In this document: positions 12,901 through 16,257 of the stretch, piece by piece
Position numbering within the stretch: the first letter of the stretch is position 1
Layout: every line of letters starts with the position of its first letter
Assembly (NCBI GenBank): GCA_002502785.1
Contig: DAQG01000011.1
Span: 1 to 16,257, forward strand
From: Methanothrix harundinacea
Lineage (GTDB): Archaea > Halobacteriota > Methanosarcinia > Methanotrichales > Methanotrichaceae
Reading direction: 5' to 3'
Length of the DNA: 16,257 nucleotides
The notes under the pieces: model-generated
Database searches by the model: none
What the model saw: only the letters and a program-made list of their open reading frames with translations
What the model was told of the DNA's origin: nothing
Made by a program: the position numbers and the translations under genes

Positions 12901-15176
12901 CCGCTGGCAGTACAAATCATCGACTCGCCTGGTTGAAGGGTGGCTGCCGGACAGGTCACGGCAACGCCCTGGTCATCTGTGACCGATATATCTGTGAGCG
13001 TGGATTCGCCGGTGTTTGTCACGTTGTAGGTCCAGGTGACGGGGTCGCCGACTCGGATCGTTGGCCCAGACGCGGTGTCAGCATCGGCGCCGTTCGTCGC
13101 CTTCTCAATGTCGATGGAAGGGCCACCGAACCCGATGTAGTAGCTTGGATCACTGTCGCTTACTACGATCTCGCTGGCATCTTGTGCTTTAACAGTTCCC
13201 ACGTTTCTGTATTGGCCAGCCACGGCGGTCCCGCTGGCAGTACAAATCATCGACTCGCCCGGTTTAAGGGTGGCTGCCGGACAGGTCACGGCAACACCCT
13301 GGTCGTCTGTAACCGCGATACCAGTTAGATTGGATTCGCCGGTGTTTGTCACATTGTAGGTCCAGGTGACGGGGTCGTCGACTCGGATCGCTGGCCCAGA
13401 GGGCGATTCAACGTCGACGCCGTTCGTCAACTTCTCAATGTTGATGGGGCAGCTTTCGCTCCCAAAGTAGTGGCTTGGATCAGAATCGAAGAACTCTCCC
13501 CCGCGGTCATCTACCGCCGTCACCGTTCCATTGTTACTGTATTGGCCTTCCTGGGCGATCCCCATGGCGGTACATTCCATCGACTCGCCTGGATCGAGGG
13601 TTGTATACGGACAGGCTATGACAACTTCTGGGTCGGAGTCGGAGACTGTGATATCTGTGAGCGTGGATTCGCCGATGTTTGTCACATTGTAGGTCCAGAT
13701 GACGTAGGAACCAATAGCGATCTGCGGCCCTGGCGGTAAATCGGCGTCGACGCCGTTCGTCCTCTTCTCAATGTCGATGGGGGGGACGAAACCGAAGTAG
13801 TGGCTTGGATCACTATCGGTTACTTCACGCTCACTTTCATCAACTGCCGTAACCGTTCCATTGTTACTGTATTGGCCAGCCACGGCGATCCCGCTGGCGG
13901 TGCACGTCATCGACCCCCCTAATCCAAGTCTGTCTGCAGGACAGACCACCTCAACTCCATGATCGTCAGAGACATCGACATTAGAAAGCGGGACACCTCC
14001 GGTGTTGGTGACCATATATTCCCACGTGACAGGGGAGCCGACTGATAACGTGGGCCCGGGGGGGGCGTCAGCGTCCTCGCCGTTCGTTGATTTCTCGATA
14101 CTGATGGAAGGACCACCGGAAGGGTACCCATAGTAGTGGCTTGGATCGCTGTCGCTTACAGAATCTCCGCCACCTTCTGGTGTACCCGTCGCCGTTCCCA
14201 CGTTTGCGTATTGGCCTAGCTGGGCGATCCCGCTGGCGGTACATGTCATCGATTCGCCCGGAGCGAGGGCTGTTTTAGGACAACTCACGGCAACACCCTG
14301 GTCGTCTGTGACGTTGACATCATCGAGCTGGCAATTGCCGGTGTTGGTGACTACATAATTCCAAGTGACAGGAGAGCCAGCCGACAACAATGGCCCCCAT
14401 CCGACGTCAGCGTCCTGGCCATTTGTTAATTTCTCGATGTCGATGAATGGCCCCACTCCAAAGTAATTGCTTGAATCACTGTCTTGGACCGTTCTGCCAC
14501 TAGAAGTTGCCGTAGCCGTTCCCACGTTACTGTATTGGCCAGCCACGGCGGTCCCGCTGCCGGTGCATGTCATAGATTCACCCACATCGAGGTTGTTTTT
14601 CGGACAACTCACGACAACACCCCGGTCGTCTGTGACTACGATATCATTGAGAGCGGAATCACCGGTGTTTGTCACATTGTAGGTCCAGGTGACGGTATCG
14701 CCGACTCGGAGCGTTGGCCCCGGCGGCAAATCGGCGTCGAAGCCGTTCGTCGCCTTCTCAATGTTGATGGGGGGGCTGGAGCTCCCGAAGTAGTGGCTTG
14801 GATCACTGTCGGTTACACCTCTCCCATTTTCATCCTGTGCCGTAACCGTTCCCAGGTTTGCGTATGGGCCCAGCTGGGCGGTCCCGCTGGCATTACAAAT
14901 CATCGACTCCCCTGGTCCAAGTTCGTCTGCCGGACAGGTCACTGAAACGCTCTGGTTGTCAGTGACTTCGATCTCATTGAGGACGGATTGGCCGGTGTTT
15001 GTCACTATGTAGGTCCAGGTGACGGTATCGCCAACTCGGAGCATTGGCCCAGGCCCGGTGTCGGCGTCGACGCCATTTGTTAACTTCTCAAGATGGATAG
15101 AGCTCTCTTGGCCCATCCCAATTGGAGAACATGAATAAATCGCTAGTATCAAAATCGCAATGATGAGCTTGTCCAT
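9933..15176 (-). CDS. Large secreted DUF11-type repeat surface protein
   Basis: This is a predicted cell-surface or extracellular protein of 1747 residues. A signal peptide (about 1-23) is followed by eight units of about 110 residues (27-902), each I.IEK.TNG.DAD..PGP...G..VTW.Y.VTNTG...VTDD.GV.V.CP...L.PGESM.CTASG.A..GQY.N.G...DSDPSHY.G, a DUF11-related beta-sandwich. Next come a SdrD/Cna-B-like domain (about 903-985; SGHKFDFFTKEGLGGW), a DUF11 domain (about 987-1110), a beta-rich region without known domains (about 1115-1430), and two more DUF11-like domains (about 1435-1580 and 1583-1695). The tail is Cys-rich (six Cys), with no transmembrane helix or sorting motif. Many N-x-T/S sites suggest glycosylation. 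It is probably structural or adhesive. GGAGG lies 9 nt before ATG 15176. Confidence 0.9.
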   Translation of the reverse strand: MDKLIIAILILAIYSCSPIGMGQESSIHLEKLTNGVDADTGPGPMLRVGDTVTWTYIVTNTGQSVLNEIEVTDNQSVSVTCPADELGPGESMICNASGTAQLGPYANLGTVTAQDENGRGVTDSDPSHYFGSSSPPINIEKATNGFDADLPPGPTLRVGDTVTWTYNVTNTGDSALNDIVVTDDRGVVVSCPKNNLDVGESMTCTGSGTAVAGQYSNVGTATATSSGRTVQDSDSSNYFGVGPFIDIEKLTNGQDADVGWGPLLSAGSPVTWNYVVTNTGNCQLDDVNVTDDQGVAVSCPKTALAPGESMTCTASGIAQLGQYANVGTATGTPEGGGDSVSDSDPSHYYGYPSGGPSISIEKSTNGEDADAPPGPTLSVGSPVTWEYMVTNTGGVPLSNVDVSDDHGVEVVCPADRLGLGGSMTCTASGIAVAGQYSNNGTVTAVDESEREVTDSDPSHYFGFVPPIDIEKRTNGVDADLPPGPQIAIGSYVIWTYNVTNIGESTLTDITVSDSDPEVVIACPYTTLDPGESMECTAMGIAQEGQYSNNGTVTAVDDRGGEFFDSDPSHYFGSESCPINIEKLTNGVDVESPSGPAIRVDDPVTWTYNVTNTGESNLTGIAVTDDQGVAVTCPAATLKPGESMICTASGTAVAGQYRNVGTVKAQDASEIVVSDSDPSYYIGFGGPSIDIEKATNGADADTASGPTIRVGDPVTWTYNVTNTGESTLTDISVTDDQGVAVTCPAATLQPGESMICTASGIAVAGQYRNVGNVTADANGRTVTDSDPSHYIGFVPPIDIEKLTNGVDADIAPGPMLLPGAPITWTYNVTNTGESTLTDITVADDQGVTVTCPADNLRQGESMTCTASGIAVAGQYRNVGTVTAKDDSGRDVTDSDPSHYYGLQNISGHKFDFFTKEGLGGWTIVLSNVTGTLAEKKTDTEGRYEFCGLVPGNYTVCEVQQEGWTPIDPPTGCYHNVTASSENVDFYNDPRNLTITKVADKLSVKGGDDVTYTITVCNHGGSDVANVTIWDVFNRHVEVLSYSPAPGPDGKWHFDVIPKGECMTITIKVKVPERQDFEFGMERGVSGEGFVNVANDYSTTFEAYLIRNCAYATSDWNTEPISACVTVTVDEEVGTRLETREYGSGLIDSDERVAIFTENKSIEWEEDLSAAYKPTTLTLYNNRTVNYDSAWVKKARAKNYVTGTTMTETYHDAVSLDRESRMFLDENESVMEVNSEFDGRGHVGFLKMPSNSSTLQPSPLFEASEDYTGSFKVLEQIDEYGSAVSSEKAASGEGLVVVDKRVGDVQRSYESGTGAYDSEEVIETATNYIAKDISLVHAPTSQTLTDNVAINSSLKWKEGMYSKNPETSYIGEEYTSITELDKETVARGLNDMATDAEFSGRARFRAVLEDEVDFDEEYEGDYSVERRVIFTGVAKYDRPHLNVTKTLEGGIVEETLPWGYNETHLEGEVKTRTVANYVISIENDGNKALGPVYVQDLFPPGSAYIDASLRPSELAETYANWTLMNIGIGDRVVIGLKLDVTRYHPSELVNRVEVCGGINNGEDWVCASNFSALEVDWLTFCPDETVSVTKTAKIDPVNDSVVRYRVEIKNDDVTRVATVTDYLPEGMELVESSIPFASYDGNVVVWNLVEVPASGMAAIEFSALAPGDGRFTNTVEVDARSVDGPVVQPVTATCVIDVGIVEDACGPVSCDVWQPPNWKLEHFGYDQDQTTCEDLTCTSCDGTDYCLAP
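12467..15098 (-). repeat. Eight coding repeats of about 324-339 bp
   Basis: Unit starts (the first Ile codon of I.IEK) are at 15098, 14768, 14444, 14105, 13778, 13445, 13115 and 12791 on the minus strand. Spacing is 324-339 bp, varying in multiples of three, so the frame is kept. Units 6, 7 and 8 share long nearly identical DNA stretches, while units 1-4 differ more. This pattern suggests recent amplification at the C-terminal side of the array. Confidence 0.9.
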
Positions 15177-15185
15177 TCGTTAAAT

Positions 15186-15190
15186 CCTCC
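15186..15190 (-). promoter_or_regulatory. Ribosome-binding site of the surface-protein gene
   Basis: GGAGG on the minus strand ends 9 nt before ATG 15176 and supports that start, where a clear signal peptide begins. The nearest TATA-like element (ATATTTATAT, 15195-15204) lies only about 24 nt from the ATG, which would make a leaderless RNA lacking this site. A different upstream promoter may therefore be used. Confidence 0.5.
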
Positions 15191-15211
15191 CGAGATATAA
15201 ATATCACCAAA

Positions 15212-15223
15212 TTCGAATTCGAA
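15212..15223. promoter_or_regulatory. Perfect 12-bp palindrome upstream of the surface-protein gene
   Basis: TTCGAATTCGAA is perfectly self-complementary. It sits 36-47 nt upstream of ATG 15176, directly beyond the TATA-like element. This is a typical place for an activator or repressor site, but no regulator is identified. Confidence 0.3.
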
Positions 15224-15755
15224 AGGTTATGGCTGGCGATATTCCGAAACCAAACGCTTGAACCCATGAAGAAAACCCCACATGCCAAGGGGGTCGTTGG
15301 CTGTTATATACATATGAAGTCATAGTCTGATCCTGAAGAGATTATCATCCTCTGCCCCATCTCCTGGTAACATTTAATCGCAACACCATCTATAAGCTAG
15401 TTTCTATAACATTTTTTTACAGTTACACATAAAAAATAATCCATAAGATCTAAACGAATCCAATAGCTCCGGAAATTAAGCGGACGATATATATCGAGAA
15501 GACTTCGAGGATGAACGGTGGCTCAGAGTGACTATTTCAGGCTCTGGCATTTGACGAAGGGAGCAGAGACTTTGAGCTCTGCCCATGCGGAGGTCTTCCC
15601 TCCCATATTTAAATTCATAGATGTTAACAATTCGGATTGTCACAAACAGCACCGGAAAAAGGGATTCAAACCCTTGAAATCCTGCGAGAATGTATATTGA
15701 GTTCTTGAGTCTACTACCGTTGACCTGGCTTGGTCAAGGTTGAACACCTCTGCAG
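15224..15755. other. AT-rich region without a convincing gene
   Basis: No recognised gene lies here. A GTG-started 60-residue frame at 15518-15700 has a TATATATA element (15488-15495) about 26 nt upstream, as a leaderless gene would, but the protein matches nothing I know and its composition is unremarkable. A 6-bp inverted repeat, TTGACC (15720-15725) and GGTCAA (15732-15737), lies just before the third ribC fragment. The region contrasts with the GC-rich sequence on both sides. Confidence 0.4.
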
Positions 15756-16078
15756 GATCCTGATCGAGGAGCGGGGCTGCGACCTGGTGATGGCCCTGGG
15801 GATGCCGGGGCCAAAGCCGATCGACAGGGCCTAGCGCCCACGAGGCCTCGACCGGCCTGATCATGGCGCAGCTGATGACGAACACCCACATCATCGAGGT
15901 CTTCGTCCACGAGGACGAGGCCGAGTCCGAGAAGGAGCTCGCCTTCCTCGCGGAGAGGCGGACGCGCGAGCACGCGCAGAACATCATCAAGCTCCTCTAC
16001 TACCCCGAGAGGCTCACCCGGGAGGCGGGGACCGGCCAGCGGGAGGGGTTCGAGGACGCGGGGTGGGTGGAGTATTGA
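15756..16078 (+). pseudogene. ribC: ribC fragment (third copy), frameshifted with stop
   Basis: This matches intact ribC from KILIEERGC to the C-terminus (6582-6900) at roughly nine bases in ten. The first 47 or so codons are absent. After MPGPKPID the frame meets TAG at 15832-15834 because of an extra base, and the reading frame needed for HEAS...THIIEVFVHEDEAESEKELAFLAERR resumes in another phase. The C-terminal part is undamaged and ends FEDAGWVEY, closer to the usual family ending than the intact copy is. An ATG at 15863 begins an open 71-codon tail, as the equivalent ATG does in the second copy. No ribosome-binding site or promoter is apparent, so it is most likely a dead fragment. Confidence 0.88.
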
Positions 16079-16149
16079 AAGATACAGGGATTATGGTCCT
16101 ATGGCAATCTTCTCATCGCATTATGTTCAATTTATTTAATTTTGGGAAC

Positions 16150-16257
16150 TTATCTCTTTGGTATCTTGGCCCAGCGTTTAAAATGGTCCTCCGTGATTTC
16201 AAATAGGCCAGTATCTTTTAACCAGACATTGTAAGGCGGCAGCGTGCCGAATGTGAT
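16150..16257 (-). CDS. C-terminal end of an unrecognised protein (partial)
   Basis: Reading leftward from the right edge, the minus strand encodes 35 residues (starting ITFGTLPPYNVWLKDTG and ending RWAKIPKR) before a TAA at 16152-16150. The sequence (GLFEITEDHFKRWAK) looks like a genuine folded C-terminus, with aromatic residues in a helical pattern. I do not recognise the family. The start lies beyond the window. The stop is about 70 nt from the end of the third ribC fragment, with AT-rich DNA between them. Confidence 0.45.
   Translation of the reverse strand: MTFGTLPPYNVWLKDTGLFEITEDHFKRWAKIPKR

Noticed and set aside
15518..15700. 60-residue GTG-started frame with a TATATATA element 26 nt upstream
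   Set aside because: Promoter placement is suggestive, but the protein has no recognisable features and the surrounding DNA is AT-rich, where such a TATA match is expected by chance. It is mentioned only within the intergenic entry.
15720..15737. TTGACC...GGTCAA inverted repeat as the end of an insertion sequence
   Set aside because: The stem is only 6 bp, no matching copy or transposase was found, and no target-site duplication could be identified at the ribC fragment.

Overview
The window looks like a chromosomal segment of a methanogenic archaeon, most likely a Methanothrix (Methanosaeta)-type member of the Methanosarcinales. That placement is inference. It rests on an archaeal-type riboflavin synthase (RibC), a CooC-type ATPase used in CO dehydrogenase/acetyl-CoA synthase maturation, a B12-dependent class II ribonucleotide reductase, large secreted DUF11-type surface proteins, and archaeal TATA boxes about 25 nt upstream of leaderless starts. 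The housekeeping genes are GC-rich, and the accessory genes between them are visibly AT-richer.

Layout. Positions 1-404 hold a small or 5'-truncated gene of unknown function. Positions 559-3264 encode a secreted 901-residue protein with 52-residue tandem repeats, a GC-rich Ig-like middle and an AT-rich PepSY-like and helical C-terminus. An orphan HicB-like gene lies at 3326-3559. The housekeeping block 3669-6900 contains the CooC-like ATPase (minus strand), then divergently nrdJ and ribC. The CooC-like gene has no ATG, GTG or TTG at its expected start; an ATC occupies that place. Positions 6939-8907 are an AT-rich, probably transferred two-gene module: a PIN-GNAT-PUA/EVE-like fusion protein overlapping a small ASCH-domain protein. 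It is the best candidate here for an undescribed toxin, defence or RNA-processing system.

Positions 9092-9815 are a gene graveyard: a small membrane protein, the first 71 codons of a sodium/solute symporter, then a piece of a second nrdJ fused in frame to a piece of a second ribC. Positions 9933-15176 (minus strand) encode a 1747-residue secreted protein with eight N-terminal repeats. After an AT-rich stretch, a third ribC fragment lies at 15756-16078, followed by the tail of a minus-strand gene running off the right edge.

The main structural message is that the 3' part of ribC occurs three times in 9.5 kb, once intact and twice decayed, each time bordering accessory DNA. The second copy keeps nrdJ and ribC sequence in the native order, so it came from a segmental copy of an nrdJ-ribC locus. 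An internal 297-bp deletion between 5-bp direct repeats then joined the two. The interval looks like a site of repeated insertion or recombination next to ribC. No integrase, transposase, tRNA, rRNA or CRISPR array was recognised.
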